Positions 19,626-28,474 of a DNA stretch of 64,000 nucleotides are shown here, piece by piece. The position numbers were made by a program, and so were the translations under genes. Numbering within the stretch: position 1 is the first letter of the stretch; each line of letters begins with the position of its first letter. The DNA comes from Streptomyces griseus subsp. griseus (GTDB lineage: Bacteria; Actinomycetota; Actinomycetes; Streptomycetales; Streptomycetaceae), in NCBI RefSeq assembly GCF_003610995.1, contig NZ_CP032543.1, positions 4,898,001-4,962,000 on the forward strand, in the 5' to 3' direction. The notes under the pieces were generated by a model that saw only the letters and a program-made list of their open reading frames with translations, made no database searches and had not been told where the DNA came from.

Positions 19626-20876
19626 CTAGGATCTTTCGTCTGGATCATGGGGCTCGCGGGGGCCGTCCCCGTCCACCCGCACCGTGAACTCGCCCTCCGA
19701 CACCCGCGCCCGCAGCGGCTCGCCGGGCGCCCCGGCCTCGGCGGGGGAGCGCACCACATGGCCGTCGGGCCGCTGGAGCACCGCGTACCCCCGCTCCAGC
19801 GTGGCGGCGGGCGACAGCGACACCACCCGGGCCCGGGTGTGCGCCAGCTCCGAATCGGCCCGGTCCAGCAGATGGCCCAGCACCCGGCGGCTGCGCCCGA
19901 CGAGCGCGTCGACCTCGGCCGCCCGCTCGTCCACCAGCCGCTGGGGCCGCTCCATCGCGGGCCGGCCCAGCGCGTGCGCGAGCCCCCGCTCCTCGCGGTC
20001 CAGGATGCCCCGTACGGTCCGCAGCGCCCGGTCCCTCAGCTGCTGCACCCGCTCCAGCTCCTCGCCCACGTCCGGTACGACCTTCTTGGCCGCGTCCGTG
20101 GGCGTGGAGGCGCGCAGGTCCGCCACCAGGTCCAGCAGCGGGGAGTCCGGCTCATGGCCGATCGCGGAGACCACCGGCGTACGGCAGGCGGCGACGGCCC
20201 GGATCAGCTGCTCGTCGGAGAACGGCAGCAGATCCTCCACGCTCCCACCGCCCCGCGCCACGACGATCACGTCCACCTCGGGCAGCGCGTCCAGCTCCTC
20301 GACCGCCTGGACCACCTGACTGACCGCGTTCACCCCCTGCACGGCGGTGTTGCGGACCTCGAAGCGCACGGCGGGCCAGCGGCGGCGGGCGTTCTCCAGG
20401 ACATCGCGCTCGGCGGCGGAGGCCCGCCCGCTGACCAGCCCGATGAGCTGCGGCAGGAAGGGAAGCGGCTTCTTCCGGTCCAGCGCGAAGAGCCCCTCGG
20501 CGGCCAGCGACTTCTTCAGCTGCTCCAGCCGCACCAGCAGCTCGCCGATGCCCACCGGCCGTATGTCGGTGGCCCGCAGCGACAGCTGCCCCCGGGGCGC
20601 GTACCACTCGGGCTTGGCGAGGACGACGACCCGCGCGCCCTCGCTCACCACATCGGCGATCCGGTCGAACACCTGCCGGAAGCAGGTCACGCTCACCGAG
20701 ATGTCATGGGACGGGTCGCGCAGGGTCAGGAAGACGACCCCGGCCCCCGGCCGCCGCGAGAGCTGGGTGATCTGCCCCTCCACCCAGATGGCACCGAGCC
20801 GGTCGATCCACCCCCCGATCAGGCGCGACACCTCACCTACGGGCAGCGGCGCTTCCGCGGACGTGTTGAGAGCCAT
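19626..20876 (-). CDS. xseA: Exodeoxyribonuclease VII large subunit
   Basis: A 416-residue subunit of the single-strand-specific exonuclease: an N-terminal OB-fold ([32 protein letters not shown]), a catalytic core with the [11 protein letters not shown] and [26 protein letters not shown] motifs, and a C-terminal helical arm that binds XseB. The ATG at 20876 is preceded by TACGCT at a 7-base spacing and no Shine-Dalgarno, which suggests a leaderless transcript. xseB follows directly. Codons upstream of this ATG are unlike the family. Confidence 0.96.
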   Translation of the reverse strand: MALNTSAEAPLPVGEVSRLIGGWIDRLGAIWVEGQITQLSRRPGAGVVFLTLRDPSHDISVSVTCFRQVFDRIADVVSEGARVVVLAKPEWYAPRGQLSLRATDIRPVGIGELLVRLEQLKKSLAAEGLFALDRKKPLPFLPQLIGLVSGRASAAERDVLENARRRWPAVRFEVRNTAVQGVNAVSQVVQAVEELDALPEVDVIVVARGGGSVEDLLPFSDEQLIRAVAACRTPVVSAIGHEPDSPLLDLVADLRASTPTDAAKKVVPDVGEELERVQQLRDRALRTVRGILDREERGLAHALGRPAMERPQRLVDERAAEVDALVGRSRRVLGHLLDRADSELAHTRARVVSLSPAATLERGYAVLQRPDGHVVRSPAEAGAPGEPLRARVSEGEFTVRVDGDGPREPHDPDERS

Positions 20877-20883
20877 GCGCCCG

Positions 20884-20889
20884 AGCGTA
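20884..20889 (-). promoter_or_regulatory. Putative -10 box for leaderless xseAB mRNA
   Basis: TACGCT on the reverse strand, 7 bases before the xseA ATG at 20876. Confidence 0.6.
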
Positions 20890-20945
20890 TCGGGACGGAC
20901 CGACAACGGCGGCGGCCCGGGAAGGGCAACCCCTTGCCGAGGCCC

Positions 20946-22346
20946 TCACTGAGGACGCTCCATCCCGCGCCCGCCCGCCCCCTGCACCGCGAGCACCGCG
21001 AACCCCACCGCCAGCCAGCACAACCCCACCACCTGGGCGCTCGTCGTCGCCTCCACGATGACGGCGACCAGCACCCCCGCACCGACCACCGGAACGAGCA
21101 CGTGCTTCCACCAGACGGGCGGCCCGCTCATCCGGCGTACGACGAACCAGCCGACCACCGACGCGTGCAGCAGCACGAACGCCGTCAGCGCCCCGATGTC
21201 CACCACCGACACCAGATGGTCGAGTCCGTCGTCGCGCCGGGCGGCCCACACCGCGGCCACCAGCGTCACGATCGCCGCACCCAGGATGGCGAGCCGCGGC
21301 ACGCCCGACTTCGGGTCGACCCGGGCGAGGAGGCGCGGCAGCCGCCGCTCACGGGCCATCGCGAAGACGAGCCGCCCGGCGGCCGCCTGCCCCGCCAGCG
21401 CCGCGAACGCCGCACCGATCGCCTTGCTGACCGCCACCAGGTCGTGCAGCCAGGTCCCGACGGAGGCGTCCACCGCGTCGTAGAAGGCCGACCCCTGGGC
21501 CCCCGGGTCGGCCGCCAGCTCGGCCGAGCTCATCGGCTCCAGCAGCGCCGCCAGATACGTCTGGACGATGAAGAGCACCCCCGCGAGCACCAGACAGAAC
21601 AGCACCGCCCGCGCCACCTTCTGCGACCCGCCCGTCACCTCCTCGGCGAACGAGGCGATGGCGTCGAACCCCAGATACGACAGCACGGCCACCGACACCG
21701 CGCCCAGCACCGCCGCCATGGAGAACGCCGCGTCCCCGGTGAGCGGCGTCAGCCACCCGCGCTGCGCCCCGTCCTGCACGAGGACCACGACGGCCGACAC
21801 CACGAAGACCAGCAGCACCACGATCTCCATGGCCAGCACGGCGAACCCGACCCGCGCGGCCGCCCGTACGCCCCACAGGTTGAGCAGCGTGGTGATGAGA
21901 ACGGCGATCGCGGTCCACACCCACCGCGACACCTCCGGGACCAGGGCGTTCATCGCGATGCCGGAGAAGAGGTAGGCGACGGCCGGGATCAGCAGATAGT
22001 CCAGCATCGCCATCCACCCCGCGATGAACCCGGGCCCCTCCCCGAGCCCCTTGCGGGCATACGTGAAGACCGAGCCGGCGAAGGGGGCGACGCGCACCAT
22101 CTGGGCGTAGCTGAAGGCGGTGAACCCCATGACGACGGTGGCCACGATGTAGACGAGGGCGACCGAACCGCCGGACTTGGCGTCCAGGGTGCCGAAGATG
22201 CCGACGGGCGCCATGGGGGCGATGAACAGCAGCCCGTAGACGACGAGGTCCCGGAAGCCGAGCGTCCGCCGCAGCTCGCCTTTCCCGACGCCGCTTACCG
22301 CCCCGCTGCCGTCCGCGGACCCCGTACCGCTCCCCGAGACCGACAT
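20946..22346 (-). CDS. APC family amino acid permease
   Basis: A 466-residue polytopic transporter with about 12 membrane segments. The first is VYGLLFIAPMAPVGIFG, followed by the family pattern SYAQMVRVAPFAGSVFTYARKGLGEGPGFIAGW. SYLGFDAIASFAEEV in the middle is typical of APC-superfamily amino acid and polyamine carriers. A Gly/Ser-rich cytoplasmic start precedes it. The second of two adjacent ATGs (22346) has the better spacing to GGAGGG. The gene lies just downstream of xseA's start but runs toward it from its own promoter region, divergent from ispH. The substrate is not known. Confidence 0.9.
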   Translation of the reverse strand: MSVSGSGTGSADGSGAVSGVGKGELRRTLGFRDLVVYGLLFIAPMAPVGIFGTLDAKSGGSVALVYIVATVVMGFTAFSYAQMVRVAPFAGSVFTYARKGLGEGPGFIAGWMAMLDYLLIPAVAYLFSGIAMNALVPEVSRWVWTAIAVLITTLLNLWGVRAAARVGFAVLAMEIVVLLVFVVSAVVVLVQDGAQRGWLTPLTGDAAFSMAAVLGAVSVAVLSYLGFDAIASFAEEVTGGSQKVARAVLFCLVLAGVLFIVQTYLAALLEPMSSAELAADPGAQGSAFYDAVDASVGTWLHDLVAVSKAIGAAFAALAGQAAAGRLVFAMARERRLPRLLARVDPKSGVPRLAILGAAIVTLVAAVWAARRDDGLDHLVSVVDIGALTAFVLLHASVVGWFVVRRMSGPPVWWKHVLVPVVGAGVLVAVIVEATTSAQVVGLCWLAVGFAVLAVQGAGGRGMERPQ

Positions 22347-22434
22347 CATGAACCCTCCACAGTCACCGTCCGCGACACACGTGCAGCCATCAGTCTCCCG
22401 ACCCGGCCGTCGCGGCGCCTGCTGGGTACGGCCT

Positions 22435-22440
22435 TACGAT
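22435..22440 (+). promoter_or_regulatory. Putative -10 box for leaderless ispH mRNA
   Basis: TACGAT ends 7 bases before the ATG at 22448. No Shine-Dalgarno precedes that ATG. Confidence 0.6.
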
Positions 22441-22447
22441 GGGACGC

Positions 22448-23428
22448 ATGACTGCAAAGCCTGCCCGCCGTGTCCTGCTCGCCGCACCCCGTGGCTACTG
22501 CGCGGGCGTGGACCGCGCCGTGATCGCCGTCGAGAAGGCCCTGGAGCAGTACGGGGCCCCGATCTACGTCCGCCACGAGATCGTGCACAACAAGTACGTC
22601 GTGCAGACCCTGGAGAACAAGGGCGCGATCTTCGTGGACGTCACCGCGGAGGTCCCCGAGGGCTCCATCGTGATGTTCTCCGCGCACGGAGTCGCGCCCA
22701 CCGTCCACGCGGAGGCCGCCGAGCGCAAGCTCGCGACCATCGACGCGACCTGCCCGCTGGTCACCAAGGTCCACAAGGAAGCCGTCCGGTACGCCAAGGA
22801 GGACTACGACATCCTCCTGATCGGCCACGAGGGCCACGAGGAGGTCATCGGCACCTCCGGCGAGGCCCCCGACCACATCCAGCTGGTCGACGGCCCCGAG
22901 GACGTCGCGAACATCGAGGTCCGCGACGAGTCGAAGGTCGTCTGGCTCTCCCAGACCACCCTCTCCGTCGACGAGACGATGGAGACGGTGGGCGCGCTCA
23001 AGTCGAAGTTCCCCAACCTCCTCTCGCCGCCCAGCGACGACATCTGCTACGCCACGCAGAACCGCCAGATCGCGGTGAAGAAGCTGGCCGAGGACGCCGA
23101 GCTGGTCATCGTGGTCGGCTCCAAGAACTCCTCGAACTCCATCCGCATGGTGGAGGTCGCCCTCGACGCCGGAGCCGACGCCGCCCACCTGGTCGACTTC
23201 GCGAGCGAGATCGACGAGGCGTGGCTGGAGGGCGTGACGACGGTCGGCCTGACCTCCGGTGCCTCGGTCCCCGACGTCCTGGTCGACGGGGTCATCGAGT
23301 GGCTCGCGGAGCGCGGTTACGAGGACGTGGAGACGGTCAAGACGGCCGACGAGTCGATCACCTTCTCCCTCCCCAAGGAGCTCCGCCGGGACCTGCGCGC
23401 CGAGGCCGCCGCCCTTTCCGCCGAGTAG
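22448..23428 (+). CDS. ispH: 4-Hydroxy-3-methylbut-2-enyl diphosphate reductase
   Basis: A 326-residue [4Fe-4S] enzyme, the last step of the non-mevalonate pathway, which makes isopentenyl and dimethylallyl diphosphate. The three cluster cysteines are C18 ([13 protein letters not shown]), C102 ([11 protein letters not shown]) and C200 ([11 protein letters not shown]). The THV-like and SxN substrate motifs are also present ([14 protein letters not shown]). I chose the ATG at 22448 over 22439 because the TACGAT hexamer is then 7 bases upstream, as for leaderless genes. The product feeds isoprenoid, quinone and undecaprenyl synthesis. Confidence 0.96.
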   Translation: MTAKPARRVLLAAPRGYCAGVDRAVIAVEKALEQYGAPIYVRHEIVHNKYVVQTLENKGAIFVDVTAEVPEGSIVMFSAHGVAPTVHAEAAERKLATIDATCPLVTKVHKEAVRYAKEDYDILLIGHEGHEEVIGTSGEAPDHIQLVDGPEDVANIEVRDESKVVWLSQTTLSVDETMETVGALKSKFPNLLSPPSDDICYATQNRQIAVKKLAEDAELVIVVGSKNSSNSIRMVEVALDAGADAAHLVDFASEIDEAWLEGVTTVGLTSGASVPDVLVDGVIEWLAERGYEDVETVKTADESITFSLPKELRRDLRAEAAALSAE

Positions 23429-23453
23429 CAGGGCACGGGGCCCGGGCTGCCCG

Positions 23454-23459
23454 TACGGT
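23454..23459 (+). promoter_or_regulatory. Putative -10 box for leaderless ppgK mRNA
   Basis: TACGGT ends 6 bases before the ATG at 23466, in the short gap after ispH, so ppgK probably has its own promoter. Confidence 0.55.
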
Positions 23460-23465
23460 GTTTCC

Positions 23466-24203
23466 ATGGAGATCTTCGGCGTGGACATCGGCGGTTCAGG
23501 GATCAAGGGCGCTCCCGTGGACCTGGACCGAGGGGACCTGGCGCAGGAGCGCCACAAAGTGCTGACACCGCATCCGGCCACGCCCGACCGCGTGGCCGAC
23601 TGCGTGGCCGAGGTCGTCACCCACTTCGACTGGCAGGGCCCCATCGGGATCACGTTCCCGGGGGTCGTCACGGACGGCGTCACGCGGACGGCTGCCAATG
23701 TCGACAAGGGCTGGATCGACACGGACGCCCGCTCGCTGCTGGGCGAGCGGGTCGGCCAGCCGGTGACGATCCTCAACGACGCGGACGCGGCCGGGGTCGC
23801 GGAGATGACCTTCGGCGCGGGCCGGGGCCGTAAGGGCACGGTCATCATGCTGACCCTGGGTACGGGCATCGGCAGCGCGCTCTTCGTCGACGGCCGCCTC
23901 GTCCCCAACACGGAGCTGGGCCATCTGGAGCTGCACGGTCACGACGCGGAGAAGCGCGCCTCCACGAAGGCCAAGGAGGACGAGGACCTCAGCTGGCAGC
24001 ACTGGGCGCACCGGGTGCAGAAGTATCTGCTGCACGTGGAGATGCTGTTCTCGCCCGAGCTGTTCATCATCGGTGGCGGGGTGAGCCGCAAGGCGGAGAA
24101 GTTCCTGCCGCTGATCGAGAAGGTGCGCGCGGAGATGATCCCGGCGGAGCTCCAGAACAACGCGGGGATCGTCGGCGCGGCGATGGCGGCGGCGGGGAAG
24201 TAG
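23466..24203 (+). CDS. ppgK: Polyphosphate glucokinase
   Basis: A 245-residue ROK-fold kinase that phosphorylates glucose with polyphosphate (and ATP). The N-terminal phosphate motif [14 protein letters not shown], the sugar-binding [11 protein letters not shown] and the loop [27 protein letters not shown] match actinobacterial PpgK. Also present is the [19 protein letters not shown] adenosine-type motif. Length is typical. The gene lies 37 bases after ispH with its own TACGGT hexamer. It supplies glucose-6-phosphate in organisms that import free glucose. Confidence 0.94.
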   Translation: MEIFGVDIGGSGIKGAPVDLDRGDLAQERHKVLTPHPATPDRVADCVAEVVTHFDWQGPIGITFPGVVTDGVTRTAANVDKGWIDTDARSLLGERVGQPVTILNDADAAGVAEMTFGAGRGRKGTVIMLTLGTGIGSALFVDGRLVPNTELGHLELHGHDAEKRASTKAKEDEDLSWQHWAHRVQKYLLHVEMLFSPELFIIGGGVSRKAEKFLPLIEKVRAEMIPAELQNNAGIVGAAMAAAGK

Positions 24204-24226
24204 GCCTCGCCGCTCCCGGGGCGGCG

Positions 24227-24907
24227 CTACCGGCTGGCGCGGGGCCGCTCGGCCCGCCCGGCGGGTGCGCCGGCCCCGGCGGCCTTCCGGGGCACCCGGC
24301 CCCCCGCGGGCCGGGAGGACTTCCCCGCTCCCCCCGTACGCCCCTGGGCCAGCAGATGCCGCTGCCGGGCCCGCAGGTGCAGAACCTTGCGTACGGTGAC
24401 GATGAGACCGGCGATCAGCGTCCCGCCGTACAGCCAGCCGGCGTGCACGGCGAGAGCGGTGACCAGGGCCATGGTCTGCCCGCCGAAGCCCTCGGACCCG
24501 CCGGAGATCGGGAAGACCCCGACGGCGAAGGCGATGGGCACGCTGATCGGCGCGGTGACCAGGTCGGCGGGCCGGACCCAGAGCGCGGTGAGCGCGCTGA
24601 CCGGCAGGAAGAGCAGCCCGTAGACGAGTTCGGAGCTGTCGAACAGCAGCCGGTCCAGACAGGCGAGCACGAACATGGTGAGCGCGGCGAACAGCCCGGC
24701 CCCGATCCCGGTGAGCCGGGGATTGGGGAACCGCTTCAGCGCGAGCAGCACGGGCGGCACGGCCCGCACCCGCCCGCCGATGCCCCCCGCCGCCCGGTAG
24801 ACGGTGGCGGACTCCCCGAAGGCACCCTGCACAGGCGCGACGGGAGGGGCGGACGCGGCCTGCGGGGCCGGCCTGCGCTGCGGGGGACGTGTCCTGTGCT
24901 GCTCCAC
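24227..24907 (-). CDS. DUF6542-type membrane protein (hypothetical)
   Basis: A 226-residue protein with a Pro/Arg-rich cytoplasmic N-terminus, then a membrane domain of about four segments (LTGIGAGLFAALTMFVLACL, LVYGLLFLPVSALTALWV, LVTAPISVPIAFAVGVFPI, GWLYGGTLIAGLIVTV) and a long basic Arg/Ala/Gly-rich tail. This resembles the small actinomycete family annotated DUF6542. Function is unknown. The GTG at 24907 lies 6 bases after TACGTT on the reverse strand, so the mRNA is probably leaderless. It is divergent from ychF. Confidence 0.8.
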   Translation of the reverse strand: MEQHRTRPPQRRPAPQAASAPPVAPVQGAFGESATVYRAAGGIGGRVRAVPPVLLALKRFPNPRLTGIGAGLFAALTMFVLACLDRLLFDSSELVYGLLFLPVSALTALWVRPADLVTAPISVPIAFAVGVFPISGGSEGFGGQTMALVTALAVHAGWLYGGTLIAGLIVTVRKVLHLRARQRHLLAQGRTGGAGKSSRPAGGRVPRKAAGAGAPAGRAERPRASR

Positions 24908-24913
24908 GGGGAC

Positions 24914-24919
24914 AACGTA
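24914..24919 (-). promoter_or_regulatory. Putative -10 box for leaderless DUF6542 mRNA
   Basis: TACGTT on the reverse strand, 6 bases before the GTG at 24907. Confidence 0.55.
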
Positions 24920-25264
24920 GGTCGCGGAGCGGGAGGAATCAGGCGTTGGACACGCCCTTTGGCTGAGCTTGGCGTTGCGTTCGATGCCACACGGCCGAAA
25001 CGGACCTGTTCGGCGGTGTACACACGGCGCGGACGAGGTGCGTACAGGGCATCGCCGAGCCGCACGCGAGGCCCCTCGGCGTACGACGGCGGGACACAGG
25101 CACCGGAACCTCGGGCCCACGGCCTCGGCCTTCGGACGGACCCGTGCGGGGCCGCGCGCCCCCGCCCGTAAACTGGAGAATCGGTCCACTCCGTGACCCG
25201 GCCCGAACAGCCGAGCCGGCCCCGGACGCCCCTGACCCCCTCCTCACTCCAGGAAGTCGCCAAA

Positions 25265-26353
<1,089 letters not shown>

Positions 26354-26405
26354 GCGGTTGAAGCAACACCACGACGGCGGCCTGGCACATACAGCAGGTC
26401 AGGCA

Positions 26406-26435
26406 GGGGTCGGCTCTCTTGCGGGAGTCGGCCCC
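26406..26435 (+). terminator. Hairpin downstream of ychF
   Basis: A 13-bp stem with three G-U pairs and a 4-base loop (TTGC), followed by TTGGTGTTT, 52 bases after the ychF stop. Confidence 0.6.
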
Positions 26436-26597
26436 TTGGTGTTTCCCGTGCTGAAGGGCGGAGCCGGGTGCCGGCCCGGGTCGGTAGTTCGGTCTGGTCT
26501 GCTCCGGTCCGGCTTCAGATCGGACCGGGGGAGAAGCGGTTCCGTCCCTGAGCCGGTGGGTAAGGGACAAATGGGTCCCCTTGGGGAGGCTGATTCG

Positions 26598-27035
26598 ATG
26601 CCGTGGTTCGCATGGTTGCTCGCCGCCGCGGCCCTTGGGGCTGCGGAGTTCTTCACACTCACTCTCGTCTTCGGGCTGCTCGCCGGCGCCGCTCTGGTCG
26701 CTGCTGTCGTCGCCGGAGTGGGCATCGGCCTGCTCGGCCAGTTGGTCGCGCTCGCCCTGGCCGCGGTGGCGGGGCTCGCCCTCGTACGGCCTGTCGCCCT
26801 GCGGGCACTGGACCGCGGACCCATCACGTACGAGGGCAGCGATGCGCTGATCGGCAAGCGGGCCGAGGTGGTGCAAGAGGTGACCGCGACCCACGGCCTG
26901 GTCAAGGTCTCCGGTGAGGAGTGGTCCGCTCGGGCCCTCGACGAGAGCCACGTGATCCCGGTGGGCGCACTGGTGGACGTCATGGAGATCGAGGGCGCCA
27001 CAGCTGTCGTGTACCCACGCGAGCTTCTTCCGTGA
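26598..27035 (+). CDS. NfeD-like membrane protein
   Basis: A 145-residue protein of the short NfeD type. An N-terminal membrane domain (about 1-70, WLLAAAALGAAEFFTLTLVFG and two more hydrophobic stretches) is followed by a C-terminal OB-fold (about 80-145: LIGKRAEVVQEVTATHGLVKVSGEEWSARA to VVYPREL). NfeD proteins are the usual partners of SPFH proteins in membrane microdomains, and an SPFH gene follows 64 bases downstream. GGGGAGG lies 8 bases before the ATG. Confidence 0.92.
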   Translation: MPWFAWLLAAAALGAAEFFTLTLVFGLLAGAALVAAVVAGVGIGLLGQLVALALAAVAGLALVRPVALRALDRGPITYEGSDALIGKRAEVVQEVTATHGLVKVSGEEWSARALDESHVIPVGALVDVMEIEGATAVVYPRELLP

Positions 27036-27099
27036 ACGCGTTAACTCATGAACGTGTGAACGGCCGCCGAACGGCTGAACACCTAGCTAGGGAGGACGC

Positions 27100-28214
27100 A
27101 TGGATCCGGTGGTCATCCCGATTCTCGTGGCGGCGATCGTCGTTGTCTTTCTGGTCTCCGCCAGCGTGCGCATCGTTCCGCAGGCGCGCCGCTACAACAT
27201 CGAGCGGTTCGGGCGGTATCGCCGGACGCTCCAGCCCGGCCTGAACTTCGTCCTTCCGGTGGCGGACCGGGTCAACACCAAACTCGACGTCCGCGAGCAG
27301 GTCTACTCGTCCGACCCCAAACCGGTGATCACCGAGGACAACCTCGTGGTCAACATCGACACCGTGCTCTATTACCAGATCACCGACCCGCGGCGGCGGC
27401 CTACGAGGTCGCCGACTATCTGCAGGCCATCGACCAGCTCACCGTGACCACGCTGCGGAACGTCATCGGCTCCATGGACCTGGAGGGGACCCTCACCTCA
27501 CGTGAGGAGATCAACGCCCGGCTCCGCGCCGTCCTCGATGACGCGACCGGCAAGTGGGGCATCCGGGTCAATCGTGTCGAGATCAAGGCCATCGACCCGC
27601 CGAACACCATCAAAGAGGCGATGGAGAAGCAGATGCGCGCCGAGCGGGACAAGCGCGCGGCCATCCTGCACGCGGAAGGCGAGCGGCAGGCCAAGATCCT
27701 CACCGCCGAGGGTACGAAGCAGAAGGACATCCTGGAGGCCCAGGGCACGCAGCAGGCCATGATCCTGCGGGCGGACGGCGAGTCCAAGGCGGTGGAGCTG
27801 GTCTTCCAATCCGTCCACCGCAACAACGCCGATGCCAAGGTCCTGGCCTACAAGTACCTGGAGACCCTCCCGCATCTGGCGCAGAGCGAGAACAACACCT
27901 TCTGGGTCATCCCCGGCGAGCTGACCGAGGCGGTCCGAGCCGTCACCAGCGCCTTCGGCGACCGGTCGGAGATGGGCTCCCCCCTCTCCGCGGAGCACGA
28001 GCGCGAGCGTGGGCATCAGCGTGCGGAAGAAGCCGATGGCGGCACGCCGGACGAGGCCGGCACTCCGCAGATCGAGGCGGACCCGACGCTCGCCCTGGAC
28101 GCGGCCACGGCCGCCGACGAGGTCGCGAAGCAGGCCGCGGCGGCGGTGAGCGACGCGAAGGCCGAGGCCGAGGCGGCGGGGGAGGCCCAGAGGCCGGGGC
28201 GGGGGCAGGGCTGA
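27100..28214 (+). pseudogene. SPFH/Band 7 (slipin-like) protein, single-base frameshift
   Basis: The first 97 codons encode a membrane anchor (VVIPILVAAIVVVFLVSASVRIV) and the start of a Band 7 domain up to VLYYQITDPR. The frame then breaks. The rest, from AAAYEVADYLQAIDQLTVTTLRN to the Ala/Glu-rich tail, continues in the next frame to the stop at 28214. One missing G in the CGGCGGCGG run at 27391-27400 (expected ccgcggGcggcg) restores a full 370-residue protein. The downstream frame is otherwise intact with all SPFH features. The gene follows nfeD, its expected partner, and GGGAGG precedes its ATG. This is either a recent null allele or a sequencing indel. Confidence 0.85.
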
Positions 28215-28465
28215 CGTCCGAGTCTCCTCCCGCCTCGGGACGGGGGCAGGGCTGACGCCCGAGTTCCTGGGCCGGGGACAGGGCCTGCGTCCGGGCCCCG
28301 GGCCATCGGCAGGGTTGACGTCCCGGTCTCCGCCCGCCCCGGGCCGGGGGCGGCGTTGGCGCCCGGGCGAGGGGGAAGGCGGACGCCCGGGCCACGGGGA
28401 AGGGCTTACGCCCCGCCCCCAGGCGGAGGGCTGACGCCCCCCCGGCCGGAGGGCAGGGCCGAATG
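28195..28465. repeat. Degenerate minisatellite, about nine units
   Basis: Imperfect copies of a core close to GGGGGCAGGGCTGACGCCCG recur near 28201, 28241, 28273, 28308, 28345, 28370, 28396, 28423 and 28450, with spacing falling from about 40 to 26 bases. The first copy overlaps the last codons and TGA stop of the SPFH gene, so that stop lies inside the repeat core. The array fills the gap to the convergent GH65 gene. Confidence 0.75.
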
Positions 28466-28474
28466 CCCTCGGCC

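Noticed and set aside
19446..22451. A 1001-codon open frame antisense to xseA and the permease
   Set aside because: High GC keeps non-coding frames open. The translation is Arg/His/Gln-rich, with no domain, and the opposite strand has well-defined conserved genes.
28195..28465. Possible CRISPR array
   Set aside because: Units are degenerate, tandem and without unique spacers of constant length; no cas genes are present.
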